Origin: Erwinia sp. 198
GTDB lineage: Bacteria; Pseudomonadota; Gammaproteobacteria; Enterobacterales; Enterobacteriaceae
Assembly: GCF_003937915.1 (NCBI RefSeq)
Contig: NZ_RHUM01000012.1
Location: 104,566-168,565 of the forward strand
Reading direction: 5' to 3'
DNA length: 64,000 nt
Shown: piece after piece, positions 41,973 through 53,464 of the stretch
Numbering within the stretch: position 1 is the stretch's first letter
Layout of the letters: every line of letters begins with the position of its first letter
Program-made: the position numbers and the translations under genes
Notes under the pieces: generated by a model
Databases searched by the model: none
Seen by the model: only the letters and a program-made list of their open reading frames with translations
What the model was told of the DNA's origin: nothing

Positions 41973-43700
41973 TTACTGCGACAATTTCTGCAAATGCTCC
42001 CGGAAGGCTGCGGCATCCATAAAACCGGTCACGCGCGAGCCGGGGATCTCTTTGCCGCTGGCGTCAAAAAACAGGATGGTAGGCAGCCCCAGCACGTTCA
42101 GCCGCGCCAGCAGCGCTTTGTCTTCTGTATTATTCGCCGTGACGTTCGCCTGTAGCCGCTGCGTTTTATTCAGCGCATTCTGTACCTGCGGCTCGCTGAA
42201 CGTATATTTTTCAAACTCCTTACAGGCTACGCACCAGTCGGCATAGAGATCCAGCATGGTGATGCCGTTATGCTGCTGCAGCGCCCGATCGAGCTGGCTG
42301 ACGGTGGCGATGCGCGTAAAGCTTAACGTCGTGTGGCCTGCCGTTGCAGGCGCGCCGAACGCCCAATCCTGCAAAGGACGGGCCGCGACCAGCGCCGCCG
42401 CCAGCATCAGGATCTGCCCCAGGCGCAGCCAGCCGTTAGCGGATTTCAGGCTGATAAAAGCCCAGCCGAAAAAGGCGACGGCCAGCAGGCTCCACAGGCG
42501 CAGTCCCCAGGCGTCGCCCACCACGCGCTCAAGCAGGAAGACCGGCAGCGCCAAAATCACGAAGCCAAAGCCTTCTTTTACCGTTTGCATCCACGCGCCG
42601 CTTTTCGGCAACAGGCGGTTGCCGAAAAGCGTCACCAGAATCAGCGGCAGCCCCATGCCCACGGCGTACAGCCAGAGCGTGCCCGCCCCGGCCAGCATGT
42701 TGCCGCTTTGGGCGATATAAAGCAGGATGGCGCTGAGCGGCGCTGTGGTGCAGGGCGAGCAGATCAGACCGGCCAGCGCGCCCATTAAAAAGACGCCCGG
42801 CAGCGAGCCGCCCTGCTGACGATTGCTTAACAGCGTTAGCCGGGTTTGCAGCGCGGAGGGGAGCTGGAGCGTAAACAGCCCGAACATTGACAGCGCCAGC
42901 AGAATAAACAGCACGGAGAGACCAATCAGCACCGCCGGTGACTGCAGCGCAGCCTGAAACCGTAGCCCGGCAGCGGCGACGATCACGCCCAGCGCGGTAT
43001 AGGTCAGCGCCATACCTTGTACATAGACCATAGCCAGCGCAAACAGGCGTTTCAGCGAATAGCGACGGTTGCCACCAAGGATAATCCCGGAGATCAGCGG
43101 ATACATCGGCAGCACGCACGGCGTAAAGGCAACGCCGATGCCGATCAGCAGCGCCCAAAGCGGCGAAAAGGGCAGTTTATGATCCGGTTGCGCGGGCTGC
43201 CCGACGAGGGAGTCGGTTTGCGTGCCGGAGGCCGCGCTTTTGGCTGGCGGCTGGCTGGCGGCCGTCACTTCGTTCAGCGGTACGCTGCGGGTTTCCGGCG
43301 GATAGCAAAAGCCGGCGGCGGCGCAGCCCTGCCAGGTCACGCTAAGCGTCGCGCCCTTTTTCGCTGCCAGCAGCGTTAAAGGTACCGTCAGGCTGTCGGG
43401 GTAGATTTCCGTTTTGCCGTAAAACTCGTCCTCATGCGGTTTGCCCGCGGGCAGCGCCCAGTCGGCCAGCTTCGCGCCCTGCGCGGTCAGGGAGATTTGC
43501 TGGCGATAAAGGTAGTAGCCGGGCTTCACCGTCCAGCTGAGCGTCAGCCGATCGGCCCGCTGGCTGAAATCAAAGCTGAAGGCCTGGTCGACGGTGCCGA
43601 AGTGGCCGTTGGCGTTGTTGCCAAACAGCGAGGCGCTGGTGCCCGTACTAAAGAGGGCGATCAGCGCCAGCAGCAGGCAGGTTGTGATGCGTTTCATCAT
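41973..43700 (-). CDS. dsbD: Thiol:disulfide interchange protein DsbD
   Basis: A 575-aa membrane reductase that moves electrons from cytoplasmic thioredoxin to periplasmic DsbC, DsbG and CcmG. Order: signal peptide ([23 protein letters not shown]); N-terminal alpha domain with Cys pair in [13 protein letters not shown]; eight-helix beta domain with [11 protein letters not shown] and SPCTTAPL; C-terminal thioredoxin-like gamma domain with CVAC in [13 protein letters not shown]. The start is put at ATG 43700 because the signal peptide begins there; ATG 43697 and 43763 are in frame too. In E. coli cutA precedes dsbD; here no cutA frame is found between dsbD and dcuA. CcmG support links it to the cytochrome c of the gluconate dehydrogenase. 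Confidence 0.93.
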   Translation of the reverse strand: MMKRITTCLLLALIALFSTGTSASLFGNNANGHFGTVDQAFSFDFSQRADRLTLSWTVKPGYYLYRQQISLTAQGAKLADWALPAGKPHEDEFYGKTEIYPDSLTVPLTLLAAKKGATLSVTWQGCAAAGFCYPPETRSVPLNEVTAASQPPAKSAASGTQTDSLVGQPAQPDHKLPFSPLWALLIGIGVAFTPCVLPMYPLISGIILGGNRRYSLKRLFALAMVYVQGMALTYTALGVIVAAAGLRFQAALQSPAVLIGLSVLFILLALSMFGLFTLQLPSALQTRLTLLSNRQQGGSLPGVFLMGALAGLICSPCTTAPLSAILLYIAQSGNMLAGAGTLWLYAVGMGLPLILVTLFGNRLLPKSGAWMQTVKEGFGFVILALPVFLLERVVGDAWGLRLWSLLAVAFFGWAFISLKSANGWLRLGQILMLAAALVAARPLQDWAFGAPATAGHTTLSFTRIATVSQLDRALQQHNGITMLDLYADWCVACKEFEKYTFSEPQVQNALNKTQRLQANVTANNTEDKALLARLNVLGLPTILFFDASGKEIPGSRVTGFMDAAAFREHLQKLSQ

Positions 43701-43869
43701 GACAGGGATCATTTTTCCACTACCGATATAAACCAGAAAACAGGCAGTCTCCGACGCGGCGGAGATCTTATGCAAGGCGCAGACTATATCACGGCCTGGC
43801 GGCTGCGGCTGTGGCAGGATGCCGCACAGGAAGAAACGGAAAGGGCGTTGTTAAGGCGGGGTTTAACCT

Positions 43870-43893
43870 GGCGGGCCGTCAGCGCAGCCCGCC
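43870..43893. terminator. Hairpin after dcuA
   Basis: GGCGGGC and GCCCGCC arms (7 bp) with a 10-base loop, eight bases past the dcuA stop. A T tract is missing on the dcuA side, so it is a weak terminator candidate. Confidence 0.45.
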
Positions 43894-43900
43894 CTTATTG

Positions 43901-45202
43901 CTACAGGAACAGATTGGCGAAGAGAAAGCCAAAGGCGACCGATAGCGCAATCGCCAGCGTGCCGGGCACGATAAATGAATGATTGAAAACGAATTTTCCG
44001 ATACGGGTCGAGCCGGTATCGTCCATTTCCACGGCAGCCAGCAGCGTAGGATAGGTAGGCAGCACGAACAGCGCCGAGACGGCGGCGAAAGAGGCTATCG
44101 CGGTATGCGGCGACACGCCCAGCAGCAGGGCCGCAGGCATCAATGCTTTAGTGGTGGCGGCCTGCGAATAAAGCAGGGTGGAGGCGAAAAAGAGGATCAC
44201 CGCCAGCATCCATGGATAGTCGTGCAGCAGGCTGCCGGCAACATCCTGAATTTCGTTAATATGCGCTTTGACAAAGGTATCGCCCAGCCAGGCCACGCCC
44301 ATCACGCAGATGCAGGCGCTCATACCGGAACGGAACGTGCTGGCGGAGAGGATCTTCGCGGTATCTACTTTACAGCTCAGGCAGATCAGCGCCGCAATGG
44401 TCAGCATAAATATCACAATAGCTTCGTTGCGCGGCAGCACGGGGTTCTGGATCAGCCCAACGGTTTCGCTAATCGCGGTGGCGTAAAGCACGACGGCTAT
44501 AATGCCGATCAAAAACAGCAGTACCGATAGCTTCGCGCCCGGTTTCTCTTTAAATACCGTTTCGCCGCGCAGCGTGACCTCGCCCTTTGCCAGACGCTGC
44601 TGATAAACCTGATCCTCATGCAGCTCTTTGCCCAGAAAATTGGTGACCATCGCGGCGATGAAAATCGCGACCATCGTAGAGGGAATAGCCACGGCCAGCA
44701 GGCCCAGATAGCTGACGCCTTTCGGCTCCAGGATGCCGGAAAGGAACACCACGGCGGCGGAAATAGGCGAGGCGGTAATGGCGATTTGCGAGGCGACTAC
44801 CGCAATAGAAAGCGGGCGGGAAGGGCGAACGCCCTGTTCCTTCGCCACCTCGGCAATCACCGGCAGCGTGGAGAATGCCGTATGGCCGGTGCCGGCCAGC
44901 AGCGTCATTGCGTAGGTCACCAGCGGCGCCAGAAACGTGATATAGCGCGGATGCTTGCGCAGCAGGCGTTCGGCCAGGCTGACCAGATAATCCATTCCGC
45001 CCGCGACCTGCATCGCCGCAATAGCCGCAATCACGCCCATAATGATTTCAATCACATCAAACGGGATCGCGCCCGGTTTAATCTGAAACCCCAGCGTCAG
45101 AACCAGCATGCCCACGCCACCAGCGAAGCCGATGCCTATACCGCCCAGTCGTGCGCCCAGATAGATCGCCGCCAGCACGACAATAAGCTCTGGTAAAATC
45201 AT
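43901..45202 (-). CDS. dcuA: Anaerobic C4-dicarboxylate transporter DcuA
   Basis: A 433-aa inner-membrane antiporter for fumarate, malate, aspartate and succinate, the same length as E. coli DcuA: LGARLGGIGIGFAGGVGML, IPFDVIEIIMGVIAAIAAMQVAGGMDYLV, ITASPISAAVVFLSG, KVDTAKILSASTFRSGMSACICVMGVAWLGDTF and TYPTLLAAVEMDDTGSTRIGKFVFNHSF. Start ATG 45202 has GGGGAG upstream. It follows aspA in one direction, with a terminator in the 114-bp gap, so it is expressed partly from aspA and partly separately, as in E. coli. It supplies fumarate to FrdABCD encoded further right. Confidence 0.95.
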   Translation of the reverse strand: MILPELIVVLAAIYLGARLGGIGIGFAGGVGMLVLTLGFQIKPGAIPFDVIEIIMGVIAAIAAMQVAGGMDYLVSLAERLLRKHPRYITFLAPLVTYAMTLLAGTGHTAFSTLPVIAEVAKEQGVRPSRPLSIAVVASQIAITASPISAAVVFLSGILEPKGVSYLGLLAVAIPSTMVAIFIAAMVTNFLGKELHEDQVYQQRLAKGEVTLRGETVFKEKPGAKLSVLLFLIGIIAVVLYATAISETVGLIQNPVLPRNEAIVIFMLTIAALICLSCKVDTAKILSASTFRSGMSACICVMGVAWLGDTFVKAHINEIQDVAGSLLHDYPWMLAVILFFASTLLYSQAATTKALMPAALLLGVSPHTAIASFAAVSALFVLPTYPTLLAAVEMDDTGSTRIGKFVFNHSFIVPGTLAIALSVAFGFLFANLFL

Positions 45203-45260
45203 AGTTGCTCCCCTGGTCTGTTTGGTTATGAATTGGTTGATAGCATGTAACTTGCGGCAT

Positions 45261-45300
45261 AAAAAAGGCACGTCGTTCTGTGAACCAACGTGCCTTTTTT
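45261..45300 (-). terminator. Intercistronic terminator between aspA and dcuA
   Basis: AAAAAAGGCACGT (45261-45273) and ACGTGCCTTTTTT (45288-45300) with a 14-base loop. The stem is flanked by A and T runs on both sides. It ends the aspA message and lets only part of transcription continue to dcuA. Confidence 0.88.
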
Positions 45301-45316
45301 CGCTTACCGCGGCGGA

Positions 45317-46747
45317 TTACTCTTCATCGGTGTAGCGTTTCGCTTTATAAACCGGATACATCAGGTTCTGGGTCGAGAAAATGTCATCCAGCTCCGTTTC
45401 GGTCAGCAGGCCGCGCTCCAGTACGACTTCGCGCACGCTTTTACCCGTTTCGGCGCAAATCTTGCCGACGATATCGCCGTTATGGTGGCCGATATAGGGG
45501 TTCAGGTAGGTAACGATGCCGATTGAGTTAAAGACGTAGGCTTCGCAAACCGCTTTATTGGCGGTAATGCCGTCCACGCATTTCTCCAGCAGGTTGGCGC
45601 AGGCGTTAGTCAGGACAGATACCGACTCAAACAGCGCCTGGCCGATGACCGGTTCCATCACGTTCAGCTGGAGCTGGCCCGCTTCTGACGCCATCGTCAC
45701 CGTCACGTCATTGCCGATAACCTTAAAGCAGACCTGATTAACCACTTCCGGCACGACCGGGTTGACCTTGGCAGGCATAATAGACGAGCCGGCCTGCAGT
45801 TCCGGCAGGTTGATTTCGTTCAGTCCGGCGCGTGGGCCGGAAGAGAGCAGGCGCAAATCGTTACAGATTTTCGACAGCTTCACCGCCAGGCGCTTCAGCG
45901 AGCTGTGCACCATGACGTAAGCGCCGCAGTCCGAGGTCGCCTCGATCAAATCTTCCGCCGGTACGCACGGCAGATTGCTGACTTCCGCCAGCTTCTGTAC
46001 GGCCAGCTGCTGATAACCATCCGGCGTGTTAAGGCGGGTGCCGATAGCCGTTGCGCCCAGGTTAACTTCCAGCAGCAGCTCGGCGGTGCGCAGGATGTTT
46101 TTGATCTCTTCTTTCAGCAGGACGTTAAACGCGTGGAATTCCTGGCCCAGCGTCATCGGCACGGCATCCTGTAGCTGGGTACGGCCCATTTTCAGAATGG
46201 TGTTGAACTCGACGGCTTTACGCTCGAAGCCTTCGCTAAGGTTGCCGATAGCGTCCAGCAGCTGCAGGATCGAGCTATAAACCGCGATGCGGAAACCGGT
46301 AGGGTAGGCGTCGTTGGTGGACTGGCATTTATTAACGTGATCGTTGGGATTCAGGAACTGATATTCGCCTTTCTGATGGCCCATCAGCTCCAGGCCGATA
46401 TTGGCCAGTACCTCGTTGGTATTCATATTGACCGACGTCCCGGCACCGCCCTGATAGACATCAACCGGAAACTGATCCATGCATTTGCCGTTAATCAGCA
46501 CTTCATCGCAAGCTTTGATAATAGCGTTGGCAACGTTACGGGGAATGGTTTGCAGCTCTTTATTTGCCATGGCGGCCGCTTTTTTTACCATCACCATGCC
46601 GCGGACAAATGCCGGAATATCGCTGATCTTACTGTTACTGATATAGAAATTTTCGATCGCACGCAGCGTATGAACACCGTAGTAAGCATCCGCCGGAACT
46701 TCTCGCATACCTAACAGGTCTTCTTCGATACGAATGTCGTTAGCCAT
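45317..46747 (-). CDS. aspA: Aspartate ammonia-lyase
   Basis: A 476-aa enzyme that converts aspartate to fumarate and ammonia. Family signature [11 protein letters not shown], catalytic loop region, and near-identity to E. coli AspA across [60 protein letters not shown] and [18 protein letters not shown]. Start ATG 46747 has AAGAAGGTG upstream; the frame extends 47 codons further but without support. It supplies fumarate for respiration with DcuA and FrdABCD. Confidence 0.97.
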   Translation of the reverse strand: MANDIRIEEDLLGMREVPADAYYGVHTLRAIENFYISNSKISDIPAFVRGMVMVKKAAAMANKELQTIPRNVANAIIKACDEVLINGKCMDQFPVDVYQGGAGTSVNMNTNEVLANIGLELMGHQKGEYQFLNPNDHVNKCQSTNDAYPTGFRIAVYSSILQLLDAIGNLSEGFERKAVEFNTILKMGRTQLQDAVPMTLGQEFHAFNVLLKEEIKNILRTAELLLEVNLGATAIGTRLNTPDGYQQLAVQKLAEVSNLPCVPAEDLIEATSDCGAYVMVHSSLKRLAVKLSKICNDLRLLSSGPRAGLNEINLPELQAGSSIMPAKVNPVVPEVVNQVCFKVIGNDVTVTMASEAGQLQLNVMEPVIGQALFESVSVLTNACANLLEKCVDGITANKAVCEAYVFNSIGIVTYLNPYIGHHNGDIVGKICAETGKSVREVVLERGLLTETELDDIFSTQNLMYPVYKAKRYTDEE

Positions 46748-47062
46748 GAGCACCTTCTTGTGATTGCTGCCGGTTATACTAGCCAGAGTCAGAATGATCC
46801 ATGAGTCGCCATCAGTCCGGGACGATATGTTAACGTTTTGCGTCATCAGGAGCATCACTATATTCGTTAAAATATTGACGCTTTTCACTTTATAGCGAGG
46901 TTTTTTTAGCCATCGTATTGGCGTTGTTTATCTGACGAGGCGGCAGGGAATTTTCCGCTGGCGGTTGAAAAGACAGGGCGACATGCCCATCTTTAATCGA
47001 TACGATCCTTTTTTTCGCCGCTATGCCTGGCGCATGGCGGCTCTAACCGACAGGAGACTGCG
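46748..47062. other. 315-bp divergent region between aspA and fxsA
   Basis: Holds the promoters of aspA (left) and fxsA (right). I could not pick a CRP or FNR site with confidence. No gene is seen. Confidence 0.4.
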
Positions 47063-47524
47063 GTGCGCTGGTTACCGTTTTTAGTACTTTTTCTTCTCGC
47101 CTGGATTGAGATCACTATTTTTATCCAGGTCGCCCATGTGATGGGCGTGCTGCTGACGCTGCTGCTGGTGGTGTTCAGCTCGTGCATCGGTATTTCGCTG
47201 GTGAAAAACGAAGGCATGAAGAACTTTATGCTGATGCAGCAAAAGCTGGCGGCGGGGGAAAGCCCGGCGGCAGAGATGCTAAAAAGCGTCTCGCTGATCC
47301 TGGCCGGTTTTCTGCTGCTGCTGCCCGGCTTTTTTACCGACTTCCTGGGCCTGCTGCTGCTGCTGCCGCCGGTGCAAAAACACCTGACGCTGAAGCTGAT
47401 GCCGCACCTGCGCAGCTGGCGTGGGCCTGGCGCGGGGCCGGACAGCGGCTATACCGTGGACGGCGAGTATGAGCGTAAAGACACCACGCTTATCGAACAC
47501 GACGACAAGCACGACAGGCAGTAA
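47063..47524 (+). CDS. fxsA: FxsA family membrane protein
   Basis: A 153-aa protein with three to four hydrophobic segments: RWLPFLVLFLLAWIEITIFIQVAHVMGVLLTLLLVVFSSCIGISLVKNEGMKNF and AGFLLLLPGFFTDFLGLLLLLPPVQ. E. coli FxsA (YjeG) overexpression suppresses F exclusion of phage T7. Cellular role is otherwise unclear. It keeps the E. coli position between aspA and groS. The C-terminal tail (from about 115) is charged and soluble. Confidence 0.92.
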   Translation: MRWLPFLVLFLLAWIEITIFIQVAHVMGVLLTLLLVVFSSCIGISLVKNEGMKNFMLMQQKLAAGESPAAEMLKSVSLILAGFLLLLPGFFTDFLGLLLLLPPVQKHLTLKLMPHLRSWRGPGAGPDSGYTVDGEYERKDTTLIEHDDKHDRQ

Positions 47525-47532
47525 TCTTCAGA

Positions 47533-47556
47533 AAGGCGGGCAACCCGCCTTTTCTT
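47533..47556 (+). terminator. fxsA terminator
   Basis: AAGGCGGG (47533-47540), loop CAA, CCCGCCTT (47544-47551), then TTCTTTT. Confidence 0.88.
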
Positions 47557-47622
47557 TTACCCGCCGTTGCGCTGACTGTTATTTGTGCAGTTGTGGCGCA
47601 GAAGCAAAATTTTTATTTTTTA

Positions 47623-47655
47623 CCCCTTGAAAGGGTCGGGCGCTGTCCCTATCTC
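47623..47655 (+). promoter_or_regulatory. Sigma-32 heat-shock promoter of groSL
   Basis: CCCCTTGAA (-35, 47623-47631) and CCCTATCT (-10, 47647-47654) with 15 bases between CTTGAA and the -10. It matches the sigma-32 consensus CTTGAA / CCCCATNT and aligns with the E. coli groE promoter. Confidence 0.9.
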
Positions 47656-47735
47656 TTGCGTCACGAGGCCGGTGCCAGTGAAGCCCGGCATTCATCCCAA
47701 AATGACTGATTGGACTTCTCAAAGGAGAGCTATCA

Positions 47736-48029
47736 ATGAAAATTCGTCCATTGCACGACCGTGTTATCGTCAAGCGTAAAGAAGTGGAATCTAAATCGGC
47801 TGGTGGCATCGTTCTGACTGGCTCAGCAGCAGGGAAATCTACCCGCGGCGAAGTGCTGGCTGTTGGCAATGGCCGTATCCTGGAAAATGGCGAAGTGAAG
47901 CCACTGGACGTAAAAGTCGGTGACGTCGTGATTTTCAGCGAAGGCTACGGTGCGAAAACTGAGAAAATCGACAACCAGGAAGTGCTGATCATTTCTGAAA
48001 GCGACATTCTGGCAATTGTTGAAGCGTAA
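47736..48029 (+). CDS. groS: GroES co-chaperonin
   Basis: A 97-aa heptameric lid of the GroEL chamber. [48 protein letters not shown] includes the mobile loop ([10 protein letters not shown]). SD AAAGGAG precedes the ATG. It is the first gene of the groSL operon under a sigma-32-type promoter, with groL 44 bp on. Confidence 0.98.
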   Translation: MKIRPLHDRVIVKRKEVESKSAGGIVLTGSAAGKSTRGEVLAVGNGRILENGEVKPLDVKVGDVVIFSEGYGAKTEKIDNQEVLIISESDILAIVEA

Positions 48030-48061
48030 TCTACGTAACTCATTGAACGAAACGAATTTAA

Positions 48062-49720
<1,659 letters not shown>

Positions 49721-49744
49721 GTCGGCACCCAGCCCCTGAACGAA

Positions 49745-49774
49745 AAAAACCTGCCAGCGATGGCAGGTTTTTTT
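49745..49774 (+). terminator. groSL terminator
   Basis: AAACCTGCCA (49747-49756), loop GCGA, TGGCAGGTTT (49761-49770), then TTTT. Confidence 0.93.
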
Positions 49775-49982
49775 ATACCTGAACCTCAGACCGTGCATTG
49801 GCGGTAAAAAGCGAGGCCAGGGCGTGTTTCACGGGCTGCTGCCGATCGCGTGGTCAGCTGATTAACCCTTCGCCCTATTTCTTCGTAACAGGCAATCTCA
49901 TCGCCATTTCTGGATGTATTCAATGCATCGCGGATTTTATGTTAACCTGCGAATGGGTCTGTAAATAATAATGGAGATTAAA

Positions 49983-50333
49983 ATGCGGATTAACGTCTTG
50001 CTGGGGCTCTCTGTCGCGGCGGTGCTGCTGGCGGGTTGCAGCAGCTCTACCAAACTGAGTTCAGCAGGTGAACGCGTCACCTTCACCGACCAACAACCGG
50101 CAAGCGGCTGTCAGCTGCTGGGCAACCTGACCGGCTCACAAAGCAACTGGCTGAGCGGCGCGGGCGGCGGTGAAAGCAGCTCTCTGCGCGGTGCGGCTAA
50201 CGATCTACGCAATCGCGCGGCGGAAATGGGCGGCAACGTGATTTACGGCGCAACCAGCCCAACGCAGAACATCTGGTCAAGCTTCGCGCCGCTGGACAGC
50301 AAAATGAGCGGTCAGGTTTATAAGTGTCCCTGA
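49983..50333 (+). CDS. yjeI: DUF4156 lipoprotein YjeI
   Basis: A 116-aa lipoprotein with signal peptide and lipobox LLAGC (Cys near residue 19). The mature part matches E. coli YjeI: KLSSAGERVTFTDQQPASGCQLLGNLTGSQSNWLSG and LRGAANDLRNRAAEMGGNVIYGATSPTQ, ending GQVYKCP. Function unknown. Start ATG 49983 has GGAG upstream. It keeps the E. coli position between groL and epmB. Confidence 0.92.
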   Translation: MRINVLLGLSVAAVLLAGCSSSTKLSSAGERVTFTDQQPASGCQLLGNLTGSQSNWLSGAGGGESSSLRGAANDLRNRAAEMGGNVIYGATSPTQNIWSSFAPLDSKMSGQVYKCP

Positions 50334-50357
50334 GGCGTTAGCAGTACGGATCACCCG

Positions 50358-50391
50358 AACAGGAGAAGATCGCCGCTTCTCCTGTTTTTTT
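50358..50391 (+). terminator. yjeI terminator
   Basis: AACAGGAGAAG (50358-50368), loop ATCGCCG, CTTCTCCTGTT (50376-50386), then a T run that ends at the stop of the convergent epmB. Confidence 0.92.
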
Positions 50392-51418
50392 ATTGCTGAC
50401 GCAGCTGCAAATCAAGCGGCGTTTTGCTTGGCTCGCCGCCAATCTCTCTTGCCAGCTTCGGCACCATATAGCCGGAAATCTGGCTCAACAGTTCCCGCAT
50501 AATGTTCCTCGCCTGCTCGTCGGAAACGTAGAAGTGCGCCGCGCCCTGGACTTTATCCAGCACGTGCAGATAGTAGGGCAGGATCCCGGCGTCGAACAGC
50601 GCGTTGCTGAGTTCTGCCAGCGTGGCGGCGCTGTCGTTGATGCCGCGCAGCAGCACGCTCTGGTTCAACAAGGTGACGCCTGCTCGCTTCAGCTGCCGCA
50701 TGGCTTCCCGCAGCTGGTCGTCAATCTCGCGCGCGTGATTAATATGGGTAACCAGCAGCGTTTGCAGTCGTGATCCTGCCAGCCGCTGGCAAAGCGCAGA
50801 GGTGATACGCGCAGGGATAACCACCGGCAAACGCGTATGGATACGCAGCCTTTTCACGTGCGGGATCTGCTCCAGCTCGGTTATCAGCCACGCCAGCTCG
50901 CTGTCTTTCGCCATCAGCGGATCGCCGCCGGAGAAAATTATTTCATCCAGTTGCGGCTGCTGTCGGATATACTCCAGCGCCTGCTGCCAGTTGCGCTTGT
51001 TGCCCTGGTTATCCGAATAGGGAAAATGACGGCGGAAGCAGTAACGGCAGTTGACGGCGCAGCCGCCTTTCACCAACAGCAGCGCGCGATTATGATATTT
51101 ATGTAACAGACCCGGCACTACGCTGCTTTGCTCGTCGAGCGGATCGGTACTGTAACCTGGCGCATCGATAAACTCCTGGCTTTGGGTGATCACCTGGAGC
51201 AGCAGCGGATCCTGCGGATCGCCCTTTTGCATTCTTGCCGCAAAAGCGCGCGGTACGCGCAGAGCAAAAAGACGGCGCGCATTGGCGCCGCCCCGAAGCT
51301 CAGGATGTGAATCAAGGCCTAAAAGCTGTAATAGTTCATCAGGGTCGGTGATTACATCTGCAAGTTGATGCAACCATTCTTCTCGCGAAGGGGTATTTAG
51401 GGTTACAATGTGTGCCAT
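50390..51418 (-). CDS. epmB: EF-P lysine 2,3-aminomutase EpmB
   Basis: A 342-aa radical-SAM enzyme that turns alpha-lysine into (R)-beta-lysine for EF-P modification. The [4Fe-4S]-binding cysteines are in CAVNCRYCFRRHFPY; the PLP and SAM regions FSGGDPL and LRIHTRLPVVIPARIT follow. It is divergent from efp across 41 bp, with epmA at 56.6 kb, so the whole EF-P activation pathway is in this window. Confidence 0.96.
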   Translation of the reverse strand: MAHIVTLNTPSREEWLHQLADVITDPDELLQLLGLDSHPELRGGANARRLFALRVPRAFAARMQKGDPQDPLLLQVITQSQEFIDAPGYSTDPLDEQSSVVPGLLHKYHNRALLLVKGGCAVNCRYCFRRHFPYSDNQGNKRNWQQALEYIRQQPQLDEIIFSGGDPLMAKDSELAWLITELEQIPHVKRLRIHTRLPVVIPARITSALCQRLAGSRLQTLLVTHINHAREIDDQLREAMRQLKRAGVTLLNQSVLLRGINDSAATLAELSNALFDAGILPYYLHVLDKVQGAAHFYVSDEQARNIMRELLSQISGYMVPKLAREIGGEPSKTPLDLQLRQQ

Positions 51419-51459
51419 TTTTTTGGCTAAGTACCAGTATTAAATTGTAGAGGGCCTTT

Positions 51460-52026
51460 ATGGCGACTTATTCTAGCAACGATTTCCGTCCCGGTCTTAA
51501 AATCATGTTCGAAGGCGAGCCTTATGCCGTCGAATCCAGCGAGTTTGTAAAGCCAGGTAAAGGCCAGGCGTTCGCACGTGTGAAAATGCGTCGTCTGCTG
51601 ACCGGCACTCGCGTTGAGAAGACCTTTAAGTCTACCGACTCCGCCGAAGGCGCAGACGTAGTAGATACCAACCTGAACTACCTGTACAACGACGGCGAGT
51701 TCTACCACTTTATGCACCCGGAAACCTTCGAACAGCACCCTGTCGAAGAGAAGACCGTTGGCGACGCGGCAAAATGGCTGCTGGACAACGCAGAGTGTAT
51801 CGTGACGCTGTGGAACGGCAAGCCGATTCAGGTTCTGCCGCCAAACTTCGTTGAGCTGGAGATCGTGGATACCGATCCAGGCCTGAAAGGCGATACCGCA
51901 GGTACCGGCGGCAAGCCAGCCAAACTTTCTACCGGCGCGGTAGTGAAAGTGCCTCTGTTCGTACAGATTGGCGAAGTGATTAAAGTAGACACCCGTTCGG
52001 GCGAATACGTTTCTCGCGTAAAATAA
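51460..52026 (+). CDS. efp: Translation elongation factor P
   Basis: A 188-aa factor that relieves ribosome stalling at polyproline. Lys34 in [11 protein letters not shown] is the residue that EpmA beta-lysylates. Three beta domains are recognisable. SD AGAGGG precedes the ATG. Shares its short upstream region with divergent epmB. Confidence 0.98.
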   Translation: MATYSSNDFRPGLKIMFEGEPYAVESSEFVKPGKGQAFARVKMRRLLTGTRVEKTFKSTDSAEGADVVDTNLNYLYNDGEFYHFMHPETFEQHPVEEKTVGDAAKWLLDNAECIVTLWNGKPIQVLPPNFVELEIVDTDPGLKGDTAGTGGKPAKLSTGAVVKVPLFVQIGEVIKVDTRSGEYVSRVK

Positions 52027-52033
52027 GTGGTAT

Positions 52034-52060
52034 GGGCCTGCCTGTGCGGGCCCTTATTTT
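52034..52060 (+). terminator. efp terminator
   Basis: GGGCCTGC (52034-52041), loop CTGT, GCGGGCCC (52046-52053, one G-T pair), then TTATTTTT. Confidence 0.88.
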
Positions 52061-52079
52061 TCCCCGCCCCATAAACCGC

Positions 52080-52190
52080 ATTGTTTTATTGCCGTCACTT
52101 TCACGGCCCGCGCGCTGAGCGCTACCTTACCTTCCACGGCTTCGGCAAAGATGTTCAGCATCTGGGCGGCGTCATCTCATACGTTGTCAG
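52080..52190 (-). pseudogene. Possible coding remnant between efp and ecnB
   Basis: The minus strand has a short open stretch reading DDAAQMLNIFAEAVEGKVALSARAVKV, which looks like protein rather than random translation, but a stop precedes it and no start or SD is seen. I do not recognise the family. It may be the tail of a deleted gene, or chance. Confidence 0.25.
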
Positions 52191-52289
52191 TTGAGTTCCC
52201 GCCTTCCTTTTCGCCTCGCCAGACGCATTCGCGAAATTACGACTATGCTTAACACGCTGTACTTTACCGCTAATTAAAAGGAACTGGTT

Positions 52290-52424
52290 ATGTTAAAGAA
52301 AAGTATTGTCGCGATCTTTTCCGTTCTGGTGCTTTCTTCTGCGCTTACCGCCTGTAATACCACCCGTGGGGTAGGCGAAGACGTGTCCGCAGGCGGACGA
52401 GCGATCCAGCGAAGCGCTCAGTAA
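52290..52424 (+). CDS. ecnB: Entericidin EcnB lipoprotein
   Basis: A 44-aa lipoprotein, too short for many gene finders. It has a signal peptide and lipobox LTAC, then [22 protein letters not shown], nearly the E. coli EcnB sequence. EcnB is a bacteriolytic lipoprotein balanced in E. coli by the antidote EcnA, and is induced by RpoS in stationary phase. No ecnA frame is found upstream, where it lies in E. coli. SD AAAGGAA precedes ATG. A terminator follows. Confidence 0.92.
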   Translation: MLKKSIVAIFSVLVLSSALTACNTTRGVGEDVSAGGRAIQRSAQ

Positions 52425-52430
52425 AAGAGA

Positions 52431-52458
52431 GGCCGGTGTTTGCACACCGGCCTTCTTG
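52431..52458 (+). terminator. ecnB terminator
   Basis: GGCCGGTGT (52431-52439), loop TTGC, ACACCGGCC (52444-52452), then TTCTT. Confidence 0.9.
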
Positions 52459-52513
52459 CTTTAGCCTCTACAGGACGTTAATCCGGCCTCACCTTTCCAG
52501 CCACTACAGGGCA

Positions 52514-53038
52514 TTAATCCTGCTTCACCCAAATCAGCTTGTTCACGTCAAAACCGGCCTGACGCGCCTTCGCCGTCAGCGCTTCTTTTACCTTGCCGTC
52601 GAGCTGCGGCGTGCGCGATAAAATCCACAGATAGTTTCTGTTTGGCCCGCAGACCAGCGCGTGCTGATAGTCTTTATCCAGCGCGATCACGTTGTAGCCG
52701 CCATAAAAAGGTCCGAAGAAGGAGACTTTCAGCGCCGCCTGGCTTGGCGAACCGGTAAAGTAGGCTTTGCCGATGCTTTCCTGCCAGCGCTGTTTTTTGA
52801 CGTTAAAGCCGCGATTGATCACCTTCAGCCCGCCGTCGTCGCGCTTGCTGTAGGTGGCGGTCACGTGATCCAGGCCGCGTTCGAAACGGTGATCCAGACG
52901 GGCGATTTCATACCAGCTGCCCAGATAAAGGTCGGCGTTGAAGCCTTCGATGGGCGTTACGCCTTTCGGCGGCGTGGTGGTACAGGCGACAGAGAGAAGG
53001 GCGCCGGCGCCTGCGGCCAGCATTTTCCAGAGAGACAT
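52514..53038 (-). CDS. blc: Outer-membrane lipocalin Blc
   Basis: A 174-aa bacterial lipocalin lipoprotein. Lipobox LSVAC (Cys at about 19); lipocalin motif GSWYEIARLDHRFERGL and the fold to the end (FFGPFYGGYNVIALDKDYQHALVCGPNRNYLWILSRTP). Blc binds lysophospholipids and fatty acids at the outer membrane under stress. It keeps its E. coli position between ecnB and frd; sugE is absent. Confidence 0.95.
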   Translation of the reverse strand: MSLWKMLAAGAGALLSVACTTTPPKGVTPIEGFNADLYLGSWYEIARLDHRFERGLDHVTATYSKRDDGGLKVINRGFNVKKQRWQESIGKAYFTGSPSQAALKVSFFGPFYGGYNVIALDKDYQHALVCGPNRNYLWILSRTPQLDGKVKEALTAKARQAGFDVNKLIWVKQD

Positions 53039-53110
53039 AAGCGATTCCTTTGCGTTTGAACTGCTTAAGTATAGGCCATTTTGCGCAGGCGGCCCGAAGC
53101 CGCCCGGTTA

Positions 53111-53464
53111 TCAAAGCGTCAGTACGCCAATCGCGGTGACGATGCTCAAAATGGCGGCCAGGCCATAGAAAAACCATTTGCTGGCGGGAAGGTGGATTTT
53201 CAGGTCGTGCGTCATATGGTGCAGCCGATGCACCGCGCACCAGAGCGGCAGCACGATAGCCAGAAAAAGAAAGAGGCGACCTGGCCAGCTTTGCGCGAAG
53301 CCAAGGATGCGCTCAAAGCTGAAGGCTGACGGCGTGCCCAGCTCCAGCGGCATCATGATCCCTGCCAGCAGCACCAAAACGGGCGACACCAGCGCGGCCC
53401 ACATGCCGCCCGCGCCAAACATGCCCCAGAATAACGGCTCGTCAGAACGGTTTTTATTTTTCAT
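53111..53464 (-). CDS. frdD: Fumarate reductase membrane anchor FrdD
   Basis: A 117-aa, three-helix membrane anchor: [27 protein letters not shown] and [15 protein letters not shown]. With FrdC it binds menaquinol and holds FrdAB to the membrane. It starts at a TAATG junction with frdC and is the last gene of frdABCD. Confidence 0.95.
   Translation of the reverse strand: MKNKNRSDEPLFWGMFGAGGMWAALVSPVLVLLAGIMMPLELGTPSAFSFERILGFAQSWPGRLFLFLAIVLPLWCAVHRLHHMTHDLKIHLPASKWFFYGLAAILSIVTAIGVLTL

Noticed and set aside
43776..43900. cutA gene between dcuA and dsbD as in E. coli
   Set aside because: The gap is far too short and no CutA motif is readable on the minus strand.
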